This document shows positions 22,201 to 34,403 of a stretch of DNA of 64,000 bases, piece by piece. The DNA is taken from the NCBI GenBank assembly GCA_030248135.1, contig JASANC010004433.1, positions 1 through 64,000 of the forward strand, given 5' to 3'. The notes under the pieces are model-generated. The model searched no databases. It was not told the origin of the DNA and saw nothing but the letters and a program-made list of their open reading frames with translations. The translations under genes were made by a program, and so were the position numbers. How positions within the stretch are numbered: position 1 is the first letter of the stretch; each line of letters opens with the position of its first letter. Source of the stretch: Theristus sp. LFF4_11 (Eukaryota > Nematoda > Chromadorea > Monhysterida > Xyalidae).

Positions 22201-25200
22201 GTGCGTTCGTGAAATTGGGGTTCTTTTACCATCGGGTTTGTTTGTTGTTGTGGACATGTCAATCGAGACTGTAATTTTCAGCCATACTGAGCCATATCGA
22301 TTGTACAACCTGGATGTTTTTGAGTACGAGCTAAACTGTCCCATGGCCCTGTACGGCTCTATTCCGTATCTCGTCGCTGTCAGGTGCGCAACTCTTTTAA
22401 ATTTGCTTCAAATTACTCTTGACATGTCATAAACTTTCATAAACTTCAAAAAAATTTTTAGTCCGAAACGAACAGTGGGCGTTTTGTGGCTGAATGCCGC
22501 TGAGACTTGGGTGGACATTCAGTCGAGCACTGCAGATAAGGTCGGCACGTCAAACAAACGTTTTCCAGTTTTTCATTGCTGTGCCAAAACTGCTTTCTGC
22601 GGGCTTCAATCAACAGTCGTTTCCATCAGTGGCCAAATGACACTGACACTGACCTCAACAGTTTGTTGCAGGGTGTCCTCCGCAGCATCGTCGACAAATT
22701 CTCATCGTCGACCGAGGTGCCACAGGTGGACACACACTTCATGTCCGAGTCTGGGCTGGTCGATGTGTTCCTGTTCCTCGGTCCCACCGCCAGAGATGTC
22801 TTTCGACAGTATTCGCTGCTCACCGGTGTCACGCCGCTACCTCCGGTCCGTCCGTTTTCGTTTTTTTTGCGTTTTATTTGCATGCAACTTGTTTGCATTT
22901 TTTTCGACCGAATAAGTTTTTTTTTTAATTTTTAGCTCTTTTCAATTGCCTACCATCAATGTCGCTGGAATTACAATGATCAAGATGACGTGAAAGAAGT
23001 TGATGCCGGCTTTGACCAGCACGACATTCCCATGGACGTCATATGGCTCGATATCGAACATACGGACGGCAAAAAGTTTGTTCATCATGCATTGAACTTT
23101 GAGGTAGTGTACAGAAATACAGTTTTGTACTTCGGTCCGTGAAATTTGCAGATACTTCACATGGGACCCGCACAAATTTCCGGACTCAAAAAAGATGCTT
23201 GTCGACATGGCGGCAAAACACCGCAAAATGGTCGTCATCATCGATCCACACATCAAACGCGATGACTCCTATAAAGTTGGTTCAGTTTCTTTTGCAACTG
23301 AAAGGCCAAATATCGAACGCAGCTTTGATAGTATTATATAAACAGTCGAACTCTAAATTATAGGGAATCAGCTGATTGGTTGGTGGTCAAATGATGCATG
23401 TTTTCTGTGCAGGCATTGCAGTGGGAATGGAGTTTGGTTTGCACAGAAAGCATGCATACCGTTATTACCAACGAATCAGCTGATTCCCTATAATTTAGAG
23501 TTCGACTGTATAATGAGTACATTTTCACACATTTCTAACGAATTTTTACATTTTCACATTTTAGGTTTGGAAAGACGCGCACGACAATGATTTTTTTGTG
23601 AAAGACCGTGACGATCGCGAATATGAGGGACATTGTTGGCCAGGTTGGCATACAACTGTCAAGCGCACATAACAGCCATCGACCAAGTCTTCCTGCGTTT
23701 TCTTGATCGTTTCGGTGATTTCAGGCGCGTCGATGTACCTCGATTTCCTGAATCCGGCTGTTCGCCAGTATTGGGCTGACCAATTCAAATTCGATCGTTA
23801 CGAAGGCTCGGCCGAGAATTTGTTCGTCTGGAACGACATGAACGAGCCGTCGGTGTTCAGCGGGCCTGAGGTGCACTTTGCTGGCTTTCAGGCAACGTTC
23901 GCGTTCAGCTAGTGGTTTACTTCACGTCTTTTCTGATGTTCCAACTTCCAACTCCAATTGGAACAAACACTGAAAAACGGATTTTCATTTTCAACAGATC
24001 ACAATGCACAAAGACGCAAAGCACTTTGGCGGCTGGGAACACCGTGACGTGCACAACATCTACGGGTTTTATCAGGTTGAAAGTTTGTATTTTGCGAAAT
24101 ATTCGCTCGAGTTTATGAAGCAGAGGGTTCTGAACAATTTTTCTATGATTTGATTTTTTAGCACCGAGCAACATTCCACGGTCTGTTGAACCGCAGCGAC
24201 GGCCACATTCGCCCGTTTGTATTGACGCGCGCATTTTTCGTCGGAAGTCAACGCTACTGTGAGTATACAGCCCGCCCATCAATGTTTATCGCACTTTCCA
24301 ATGCTGAAAGTGTATCGCAAATTTTGAATACTGAAGTTTGCGTATCGCGAACTCTCGTTTGTCTGTTCGTGTGCAGCTGCCGTGTGGACGGGCGACAACG
24401 CAGCGCACTGGTCGCATCTGGTTGCCTCGGTGCCAATGTTGCTGAGTTTGAGTGTCTCCGGGGTGCCGTTCGTTGGCGCCGACGTCGGCGGCTTCTTTGG
24501 CAACCCCGATGAACAGTTGCTCGTGCGCTGGTATCAGGTCAGTGGGGAGGTGATGACCGATCAGCACATCAGCACGTCACAGTCGAGCTGCGTGCACTTG
24601 TTTTGTTGAGTTTCTGGCTCAGCAGTCCTCTACCGGTTCCTGAAACTTGAAGCGGCTACCAAAGAAATTGCCACGAACCGTTTCGAGGAACCCGAAGGCA
24701 CCAAACTCCGCTAGATTAGTGGCTGCACGGCTAAGCATCCTATAGCCAGTGCTCACCTCACCACGATCTGTTGCACGGTCTGTTTTCTTCTGTATTGCAG
24801 GCCGGCGCATTTCAGCCATTTTTTCGTGCCCATGCTCACCTGGACACGAAACGCCGTGAGCCGTGGTTGTTCTCCACGCAGACGAAAACGCTGATCCGTG
24901 AGGCGATTCGACGTCGCTACGCACTGTTGCCTTATCTGTGTGTTGTGTTGTGCTTTTGCAATGTACTAAACATGCTCACCGACCGCTTAGGCTAAAGGCT
25001 GGTGGCTAAAAAAATTTTTTAAACTGCACGTTTTATATCATACTGGTGGCTAAAAATTGTGTAATTTTAGCGATAAGTCTCTGAACATTTTTATGGCCTT
25101 AAGATAGAGATTGCATTGAAATTTGTGATTCTTTTGTGCCAACGACACAGCTACACGAAATTCTATGAGCATTCCATAACCGGTCTACCTGTGATGCGCC

Positions 25201-26799
25201 CACTGTGGCTGGAGTTTGCGGAAGACGACACCTGCTATGACGAGGAGAAAGAGTACATGCTCGGTAGGTTGCTTTGTTGGATGCCTTCACAAATGACATT
25301 TTCAAATAATTTTGGACTAATTATTGTTCGGGTGTTTTACTGTTTACATTGAGCTGCAACCTGTGCAGGCGACGCGCTGCTGGTGCGTCCTGTTACTGAA
25401 GAGAACGTGCAACAGACGAGCGTGTATCTGCCGGGCAAAAATACGGCGAGTTGCTTGCATTGGCGTTTGCTCTTGAAGCAATAGTTTTTTAACTTCTAAA
25501 ACCAGAAAGGTGGAACAATCAAAAATTGCGTGCAAAATTAACTTTGGCATTTTGGTACAGTCGAACTCAAATGCATACGCAATCAGTTGACTGCTGATCA
25601 CGTGATGCATGCATTCTGGGCGGTCATTGCTCTGGGTACGGAGTGTGCCCTGCACAGAAAGCATGCGTCACGTGAATCGTGATCACCGACCGACCAATCA
25701 GTTGATTGCCTATAAGTACAAGTTCCACTGTATTTTGTTGTTGTGTTGAAAAACCGAACGCGATTGCAGGTCTGGTATAACTGGGACAACATGAGGGCTC
25801 AGCCAGGCCCCGGTGCCGTCTATGTTGACACCCCTCTTGACAAGGTCAGCGTGGGTTCCTTATTGTTTGTGATTATTATACTTCCGTAGACATTTTTTGA
25901 AATGATCTCAATAACTTGCGTCTTTATATGATCTCAGCAATTGTGTGTGTAATTCATTTGAAACATGCCAATTGAGATTCCTGTGTATTTGCGTGGCGGC
26001 TCAATCGTGCCGATTCGCGAGCGCATCCGACGTGCGTCCGTGTTGATGCTGCATGACCCGATCACGCTTTACGTCGCGTTGCCCTTGGAGGTTGCATGTT
26101 TGGTTTTTTAATCATGATTGCTGATTGGTCCAACAAGCTCTATGCAGCCCACCAGCGTGCCAGACTCAGATGCCAGATTGCAGCATAAGTTTGCAGCTTG
26201 ACTGCATTGCGTCTGAATTTGAATAGAATTCTGTTCTGTATTGGTCATTAAAATTCACTGCATTGTTTTTGAAAGTTGCAGGCCGACAAGGCCAGTGGAG
26301 AGCTTTACATGGATGACGGCGAGACGTTCAACTATCGACAGAAGAACGAGTTTTTGCATCGGCGCTTTGAGTATTTGGCTGAGGGCAGACATATGGGCTC
26401 GATCTCGTGCAGGTTGTGTCGGACAATTTCGAAAAATAACCTTTGAACTCTTTGTGAATGTGGAAACGTTGCTTTTTTCAGAAATTGGAATGCCTCGGGA
26501 AACCTGGACTCGAAAGTGACCGTTGAGAAGATTATCGTCATGGGATTGCAGTTCTATCCGAGCGATGTGCATTTATTCCGTGATGGTAAGTGTCTACTGG
26601 ATAATCCGTTTCGTGAATATTGAACTTACTAATTTCTGTTATGAACACCATTTCACAACAGCTGATTGTCCCTTTTTCTGCGGCAGACTACACGCCAGAG
26701 CCGCTGGAGTTCACGTTCGAGCGCCAAACAATGTCCATGGTAATACGAAGGCCGAACGTGCTCGTCGCCCGCGAGTGGCGCATCGACATTCACAGCTGA
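19232..26799 (+). CDS. GANAB: Glucosidase II alpha subunit (GH31)
   Basis: About 25 exons, roughly 1,025 aa (human about 944). It trims the inner two alpha-1,3-glucoses from N-glycans in the ER during calnexin-cycle quality control. Exon 1 (19232-19350) starts MAKALKR with a signal peptide ending near SAYA, then [14 protein letters not shown]. Later exons: 19567-about 19810, 20136-20315, 20406-20436, 21497-21757, 21949-22039, 22104-22200, 22282-22383, 22462-22540, 22672-22845, 22936-23075, 23152-23275, 23565-23643, 23725-23870, 23998-24075, 24162-24258, 24377-24537, 24801-24937, 25151-25263, 25369-25445, 25770-25844, 25977-26090, 26282-26412, 26482-26585, 26687-26799. The GH31 nucleophile motif WNDMNEPS is in 23725-23870; the acid/base motif VWTGDN is in 24377-24537. 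Exon 21497-21757 encodes a long acidic linker. The junction between exons 2 and 3 is out of phase; a 23-nt micro-exon near 19989-20011 would repair it. Confidence 0.94.
23343..23508. mobile_element. MITE with CAGTCGAAC ends in a glucosidase II intron
   Basis: 166 bp, ends CAGTCGAACTCTAAATTATAG and CTATAATTTAGAGTTCGACTG, perfect inverted repeats of over 35 bp that continue into GGAATCAGCTGATT. The right flank is TA, the left is not an exact TA. The end sequence is typical of Tc1/mariner-pogo MITEs. It is intronic. Confidence 0.8.
25558..25730. mobile_element. Second CAGTCGAAC MITE, glucosidase II intron
   Basis: 173 bp, ends CAGTCGAACTC and GAGTTC-like CACTG (one change), flanked by TA on both sides (25556-25557 and 25731-25732). 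It shares CACAGAAAGCATGC and the CAATCAGTTGA type subterminal repeat with the copy at 23343. It is more diverged and so probably older. Confidence 0.75.
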
Positions 26800-28454
26800 C
26801 ACCACCGCTGTGACACAATTCATTGCTGCTCTCACGTCTGACAGTTTTTCTCACGTTTGTTAATTAAATTTTTTGTTTCTCCAGCAACTGTTTGGCGTAA
26901 AGTCGTGGTCTAGAGACAGTGCACTCTCGTATAACATCACCCAGTTCCAAACAAACAAACAAACCTGCGACGACTGCTGCTGTACTGTCGCATGTGTTTG
27001 ACTGTGCAACATCACTGTGTTGTAACGAGGACACGCTCTTCAAACTGCGACTTTCTCAATGGTGGTCACTGCAGTTCGCTTATACACAACTCAAACACAG
27101 TTCGTTTCAATGATTGACTGTATCGCCGTGTTATGTTCTGCGATTCTCTTGGTTTGAAGATTGTTTTGCGCTTTTTGCTGTGGTTTTTGTCTGTTACTAC
27201 GTGTAATACCGAGTCTGTTTGTTGTTGCAATTCAGATTTGTTTTTGTCGGGTTCCCTTTTTCATTTTATTTTTTTCGAATATCATTGTGATTTCCAGTAA
27301 CCGGTCACGTAACAAGTGATTGCTTTCTGTTATTTCTAGGCACTGATCTTTTTGTCTATTTATTTTTTGCGTCAGGTTTCTTTGGATTGCAGAAGTATGT
27401 TGACTAAACTCAGACTCATTGAAAACTTGCAAAAAAATTTTCTTGTGTCGTACTTTGTGTTCGTTCGGCATTTATGTTTCGTTTTCCGTGTATTTTCAGG
27501 TTTTGCATTGTCCTTTTGAAATGTATTTTGTTGTGATTTATCTGCATTCTTTTTGATTAGCAGTGAGTTTATCAGTGATAGTTAGCCCAGTCGTTGAGTC
27601 CAGTTCAACAGCACCCGAGTTTTCGAGATTTTCTCATGTTTATTCCAATTGTGGGGTTGATTTCCATGTTGCTCATTGTGTGTCGCCGTTATTGAGTCTT
27701 GCTGAGCCTGGTGGGCTGCAACTTGGTTTGGTATTATTGGTAAAACCGGAAAAATTATAAATTATTGCCAATATTTGAATGTATCATCTTTTTTCTACTT
27801 CTGCGACTCGATGAACGATATAAAGTCCTGAATGAATTTTTATGCCTGAATCACCCGAGTATTAGAGATACGACAGCATAACTTGAGCAATTTTTGATTT
27901 TAAAAACTGCTGCAACTAGCATGAAACAATGAACTATTTTGCGTTCTACGTGTGCAAACGCATTGAGTCGTAGAACCAGAAAAAAGACATGTGAACTTGC
28001 TGTCTTCGGCTCATTTCATTGTGTCTGATAAACCGATGCGTGTGTTCATTTGTTCAGAATCACTTTTGTGGTTGCCTTATGCTTCGTGCAACTGTTTCTT
28101 TGAATGACCGTATCAACGTGAAAATACTTTTTTGATGCTCCTCTCATGAATTGTTCAGTGTGCGCTTTGACTCTCGTTTGGTCCTTTTTTGTGTGTGCGT
28201 TCGTTTTTTGTCATGTCCACCGTGTGTGATTATTGTTCGTTTTGTTGTGATTCTGATTGGTGTAGCATAAAAGTGTATTCTTTTCATCGTATGGCAGAGG
28301 CAATGTTGTGTGTGTTCTTGTGACCGGTGCAGTGACCTTTGCTGATCCGGTTGAATATTTTTACGCCATTTTGAAGTGTTCTTTCCACTGTCTTTCTACT
28401 ATTGTACCGCACCAGAGCGCCTCACACTGCGCGTATCTGTCTGTGCCACTGATC
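26800..28454. other. Intergenic, 3' of glucosidase II and 5' of RPL26
   Basis: T-rich DNA without a supported exon or repeat. It should hold the glucosidase II 3' UTR and the RPL26 promoter. A non-coding 5' exon for RPL26 is possible but not demonstrable. Confidence 0.5.
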
Positions 28455-29538
28455 ATGAAGTTCAGTCCGTTCGTGTCGAGCTCGCAGCGCAAGAGTCGCA
28501 AGCGCCATTTCACGGCGAACTCGCACGAACGACGCAAGATCCTGTCGGCGCCGTTGAGCAAGGAGCTCAGGGCAAAGTACAACATTCGATCGATACCGAT
28601 CAGAAAGGACGACGAAGTGCAGGTGGGGACGCTGGCACACAAGCCAATAGTAGTTGAGCAATCTGAGCGGTGGCGGTAGGCTGCAACAACCGCAAGTGTC
28701 TGGTCGGATGATGCGAGAATGTGTTTTTTGTATGACATGAAAATATATACACTAGTATATTTTGTGTTTGCTCCACGCCCGGACGTACCAAGGTGCGGTC
28801 GATTTCCGGAATTTACGGACCGCCGCCCGAAAACGCTGCTCTGCTGTGTTCTTGGGGACCCAGGGATGGGTCTAAGCCAGATTTCGACGTCGGTTGCCGA
28901 CGGCCGCGGATGAAGAGCAGCGACACCTAAAAGTCTGTTCGTTTTATGGGTTTGCAGGTCACCCGCGGCCACAACAAGAGCAACGGTGGCAAGGTGATCA
29001 GAGTGTATCGCAAGAAATGGGTGCTGCACATCGACAAGATCACACGCGACAAGGGCAATGGAGCGACCGTGCACGTCGGCATTCATCCGTCGAATGTTTG
29101 TCCGAGTTTTCGGGTTTGAATTTGGGATGGTTGGTTGAATGGGTGAAAACATGCATTGCGAATGACTGAAGTTGACAAAAGTATCTGGATAGAACGAAAG
29201 ATTTATTAGACATCTGGCTCCAAACAAAATGACGCAAACACATGATCACAATACGTGTATTGTGTACCAAATTATCAGCTATTATCGCCTTCAACTGTAA
29301 CGTTTTACGATTGTTAAGGCACTGATTTGTTACAAAACGTCCAGGTAATGCAGCCAGATCCTGTCTTGTTAGAAACATGCAGTAAACGAACCACTCAAAA
29401 TGATCGCAGGTGCAAATCGTGAAGCTGAAACTGGACAAGGATCGCAAGAAGATCATCGAACGAAAGGCAGCCGGCCGGGCGCAGGTGCTCGGATTGATGA
29501 AGGGAAAATTCACGGAGGAAACAATCGATGCCCAGTAG
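28455..29538 (+). CDS. RPL26: 60S ribosomal protein L26 (uL24)
   Basis: Three exons: 28455-28622, 28958-29095 and 29410-29538, all phase 0, giving 144 aa (human 145). It is a large-subunit protein near the peptide exit tunnel. The start [19 protein letters not shown] is the usual RPL26 N-terminus. A KOW-type segment is split across the first junction (DDEVQ, then [13 protein letters not shown]), followed by [18 protein letters not shown] and VHVGIHPSN. The last exon has [16 protein letters not shown] and ends ETIDAQ. All three introns-exon borders are clean GT-AG. It is convergent with the SDR gene that ends at 29882. Confidence 0.96.
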
Positions 29539-29881
29539 AACTTGCTGTTGTTGCTTTGTATGGTGTTATAGGATGATTGTTGCTTTGTTGCTTTGTGATG
29601 TTGTTACGGATTAAGTGGACAACGTCGGCGAATCATTGAAATTATTATCAACTGTTGTATTTTGTTTTTGCTTTTTGGCGAACGTGGCAAAAAAACATAA
29701 TGAAACTATGGATTTGAAACGATTACGTTGCATTGTGCTTTTGGTTTCGTGGTCCGCAGCTAAAAGCTATCGGAATTCTTGCGTTTTTCTTTTTATTTTT
29801 CGAATGATAGTAATTTCAAAGCTTATGTTTTCAACAGATTTTAAAGAACTCTGCTCAAAACGAAGTGTAAAACTGAGTGGC

Positions 29882-31493
29882 TCAGGTCAGTGCGGCCGCA
29901 GGCATTGGCGTCCGCTGGATTCTGCCGATCAAGCGAACGAACGCATCTTGAATTGCGGTCGGCAGCTGTGCCAGCGGAATGCAGACGTACTTCGAGTCTG
30001 CTCCGATCTGGTAGCGATGGCACGGGTACCGAGACAGCAGCGCGTGCACGTAGCAGTCGACCACGTGGCTCAGGTCGTCGCCGGCCCACGTTCGTGTCGT
30101 CGTGTTCGTCATCAGTTTGCCTGTGATCGCTAAGGGATCGCCCGACGAGAAAGATTGTTTTCAGCCAACTTTGGCTACGCTACGCAGAACCGTAAATTAT
30201 AGGCAACCAGCTGATTGGTTTGCTATGGATTCATCATTTCGATGTAACCGAAGCGTCGTGCTGTTTCAAGTGCTAGAATGCACAAATTGCGCATGTCCGT
30301 AATGCTCGTGCGACCAGTTTTTCAGAACAATTTTAAGATCAGCGTATTCAAATTCTATCGAACTGCTGTAGTACCGACTGTGAACGGACATTTCTCATGG
30401 AATTGCTCTCCATATTCGTGTTGCACGTGCGCAGGCAGTGCACGCCACGCCTCATCAGCAGCGTCATTCCATTTTCGTTCGTCGATCAACGGCGTTTGAA
30501 AGAAGCCCGGTTCCAGGATGCACACCGTCACGCCGAATGGTGCCAGCTCGAGTCTGCAATGCGGCATCACGGTTGGTTCGTTTCCTCAGCGTTGCACATT
30601 CAACTGTCAACACCAGTCGAGCGGATTTTCTCCGTGAATCCGTTCGAAGACTGTTCAGACAGCGTGACATTTGAGAAATCGATCGACTTACGGGCCCTTC
30701 AGCTGCTTAGGTGAGGCAGACCGGATCAGAGTTGCGCCAACCTTTGCACATCGCTGAACGCTTCAACAGCAAACTTCGACACCGAGTACGGCCCGATGAA
30801 CGGCATCGCGAGACGTCCGACGGCACTGGCCATGTTCACAAAGCGGCCCCGGCGGCGTTTGACGAGTGCCGTGAACGCGAGCGTGACGCGGATGACGCCG
30901 ACTGCGTTCACGTCCAGCACGGCCGTGTAGTCGCTGCTGCGACGCCAGGCGTCCGGAATCGCCGCGCAGCCGACGCCCGCGTTGTTGACAACCGCCCATA
31001 AGCCTGCGCTCGAACGTGCCGTGCACTCTTTGAATAGCGACCGACCGGTGATTGTAAACTGATCATTTTAAAATCGTTGAAAAACATACCATCGGTTTTT
31101 GATTCGATGAGTTTCGCGGCATCCTGCACGGACTGGTCGCTGGTCACATCGACAAGCACAATCTCTAAGACGCCTATGAAATTGGACGCCTTTTCGCGTA
31201 GTGTCAGCGCGCCCTGTGCAGACTCAGTTGAACCGAATTTTATTGTTGTAAACTTGACAACACGAACAATTGCAGACCTTTTCGGTGTAGCAGCCAGCAA
31301 ACACGGGCACCCCGATTGAGAGCAGCTTCAGCGCGAGCTCGTGGCCGAAGCCGCTGTCGCAGCCGGTGATGAAGACGGGACGTTGCGCCAACTGGCCAAT
31401 CCAGAGGCGGCCAAGCAGCGATCGTACCACGTGAACCAACAGAGGCACTGCAACGAGCAACGCCGGCCACAGGTAGACCGTCGGAGTGTCCAT
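29882..31493 (-). CDS. Short-chain dehydrogenase, SDR9C type (copy 1)
   Basis: Five exons: 31278-31493, 31090-31213, 30742-31003, 30390-30553 and 29882-30120, phases consistent, 334 aa. An N-terminal membrane anchor (LWPALLVAVPLLVHVV) precedes the NAD(P)-binding motif TGCDSGFGHELA. Next come the VDVT pocket, WAVVNNAGVG, and the catalytic pair in NMASAVG (Ser) and YSVSKFA (Tyr, Lys). LAPFGVTVCILEPGFFQTP and a C-terminal RYQIGADSKYV complete the SDR9C pattern (retinol dehydrogenases, 17-beta-HSD6). Likely an ER-membrane retinol, sterol or steroid oxidoreductase; the substrate cannot be told from sequence. Its neighbour at 32768-34403 is a related copy sharing three intron positions. Confidence 0.9.
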
Positions 31494-32767
31494 GTTGCCT
31501 TCGAATGTGACAAATTGTGTTCAGCCAGTTCGCTGTGAACGTTGATACTTTTGGAACTTTCGAACCAAGTACAATCCCAGCCAGTTGACGCGAGAGAAAA
31601 AATTGACTCGACCTTTCGATCTTCCGAAATAGGGCATGTGGTTGTGCGACGTACTCACACAACCACCGTTAACTGAAATGTTGGTGTTGTTGTTATTGCG
31701 ACAGAACGTCTCGTGTGCACTCTGATTAAAAACACATCACTCTGACAGTAAGTTTAGATTTTTTGCAGCTGATTAATTCAAATCGTAAACATGATTTAAA
31801 AGTGAGCTGCGATAAACATATGAAAAAATATTAAATGACAAATATAACCTCATGACCGGTTTTTATCGTGGTCTTAAAAACTTGATGCATTGTTTGCGTT
31901 TTAAAATTATTCAATGGTAGAAAGCTGTAAATTCTTGTTTCTCAAGTTCAATCAATTACCAAATCTGTGTGGGCGAGCAAAAAAAATAAACTTTTATCGA
32001 CACATTTTTTGTAAACAACAACGTGACCTTCATGCATTGATATTTCGTATTCGTATTTTCCAGTGAGTGATGCAACAAAAAACTTAGTTTGAAAAACCTG
32101 TTCTCTAATTTAGCACAATTCTTACACTGCTGAGCGGTGAATGTAACAATCTTTTAGTTTTAAATAAGCTTCCCAACTTTTCTGATGATTGCATAGATTA
32201 CCTGCGCACTGCATTGACTGAAATACTCCGTGCAATGTGCTTTTTTAGGTGTTACCTACTTTTGTTTTGCTGCTTTTAACTCGAGTTGTGCAGAGCAGCA
32301 TGTATTTTCGCTTTTCTTTTTTCTTCGCATGTATATTAATAATAAATGTCAGTAGTAAAAACTATTTATATAATCAAACGTCTTCAAATAAATTAATAGT
32401 CGTAATCGCGCACGCCAGTAAAATATAATGACAAATGTTTTGCTGTTTGTTGAAGTGCACATGTCATGTGTGGTCTTCCGGCGTTCAAAATTTTTTTATT
32501 GAATACCGTTTGCCAAATAAATTTTTTTTGTTGTTACTAAATTTTTGATCCGCACTCCATCGATAGGCAAGGAACACCCAACGTTATAATTGCATTTACG
32601 TTACTTCAGCGACGTTACAGTCTTCATCGCTCATTCATTCATGCTGCGTTAACTTTAGCTGAAAACAGAATTAAAAAACAACTAAAATTAAAGCAAATCA
32701 CACGCTCAACTTTCTCCACTAGTTAAGTCACAAAGGATCGCTTAATCAAATTCTATTTGTTCACCTC
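31494..32767. other. Spacer between the two SDR genes
   Basis: AT-rich, no exon supported. It holds the upstream region of SDR copy 1 and the 3' UTR of copy 2. Confidence 0.5.
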
Positions 32768-34403
32768 TCAAGGGTTCTTGGGTGTGGGTGCGCCAACGGC
32801 TTGGTACATTGCGCCGAGCAGAAAGTCCTGCAGCCAGGTGGGTGCCATCGCCGTGGGAATCAGGCCAAAGTGTGATTCCCATCCGATGTGGTAACGCGAG
32901 CGTGGATGTCGCGAGAAGAGCGCGTTGCAGTAAACGTGCACCACCGCGTCAATGTCTGTGCGTGCCCAGTCCGCGACCGATTTGTCCACATGCGCTTTGT
33001 CTGTATTAATCGCCGGAAAGTGTCCGCTACAACTGACGCGTTTTAACGGAGTTTAAAAACTATAAAGATAATAAAAAAAGAAAGTCCACGCGCATGTGGG
33101 GCAGGGCTACTCACTTTGTTCATGGAAGCGTTCTCCATACTGTGCCTTCAATTCAGCAGACAACTGTGCCCAGGCAGAATCGGCCATTTGTTTTCGCATT
33201 GTTTCATCGATCAAAGGCGTCAGGAACAATGACGGCTCGATGATGCACACGGTCACGCCGAATGGAGCAAGTTCGCGTCTGCAAAATACGCCATTGGGTA
33301 GCCTGTTTTCTTGCAGGTCTAATTGCTGCGTGAATTTAGACAAGTCGTGCTCAAGACAAATCATGCACAACTGGTAGTTGTTACCTCAAAATATCGCTGT
33401 ATGCTCCCGTAGCGGCCTTCGACACCGAGTACGGCGCCAGATTTGGATAGGCCATACGCGACGCGACGCTGGTCATGTTGACGATTCTGCCGTTGGCGCG
33501 CTTCACCAGTGGAGAGAACGCGTGCGCCACACGGATCATGCCAATTGTGTTCACCTGAGAGAAGTTGCACGGAATACAATCATGTACATGTATTATCTGT
33601 ATTATCCAACGAACCAAGCACCGCATCCAGCCAACCTGCAGACAACGTTCGTAATCGCTGGTGGACAGCCATGCATCTGGCACGGGTGCACAGCCAACGC
33701 CAGCATTATTGACCACCGCCCAAAGTTCTGCAAATGGATCAATAAATCTAAGATTTTGAAAAACGCTGACAATTTCAATTACCGTTTGTTTTTGATCGCA
33801 CGTGGACGAGCGCAGCGTCGACGTGCTGCTGCTTGGTGACATCGATGACGAGTGTTTCAAACTTTGCTTGGTAGTGCTGTTGATCCTCAACTTCACGGCG
33901 CAGTTTCACCGCTCCCTGTTCAAAGTTTGTCTTATTGTTCAAACTTTTCATTGTCAACGTAAATGAATTTCGGCACCACGACCCTTTGCATTAACAAATT
34001 ACACGCAAAAACTTCACGGGTCAAAATTAGACCTCTTGCGTTAAACAGCCTGCAAACGTTGGAACGCCCAAATCGGCCAATCGAAGCGCTAGGGCATACC
34101 CAAAGCCGCTGTCACATCCCGTAACAAACACTGACCGTTCAGTCAATCTTTGGGTGGTAGATGACAAAGTTGGCCTTTTCTCTTCCCACTGTGTTCCAAC
34201 AGTTATCTTTTCGCTTTCAAAATAGTTTACTTTGAAAATCAGAATATTTTGCTTCGAAGTTCAAGAAGAGTGTGAAATTTTGTCATCTGCCACCGGTCAA
34301 TATGCGTGTGGTCACGCCACCATTGCACAATAAAAAACAAGCCTAAACCAATCAGAGCGCATGAAATCGAGCAAAAAATGCTGAAAAATAGCTCACAGTA
34401 CAT
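32768..34403 (-). CDS. Short-chain dehydrogenase, SDR9C type (copy 2)
   Basis: Seven exons: 34294-34403, 34033-34147, 33783-33915, 33636-33727, 33385-33554, 33115-33278 and 32768-33000, phases consistent, 338 aa. The N-terminus begins MYCELFFSIFC with one membrane segment, then HIDR joined to LTERSVFVTGCDSGFGYALA. WAVVNNAGVG, NMTSVAS and YSVSKAA give the SDR triad. ELAPFGVTVCIIEPSLFLTP and HIGWESHFGLIP close the SDR9C pattern. It has two introns that copy 1 lacks, one after the anchor and one inside the Rossmann fold; the 164-nt exon is the same length in both. The tandem pair arose by duplication. Substrate unknown. Confidence 0.88.

Noticed and set aside
28361..29227. 288-codon minus-strand open frame
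   Set aside because: Antisense to RPL26 exons 1 and 2; the plus-strand protein is conserved end to end.
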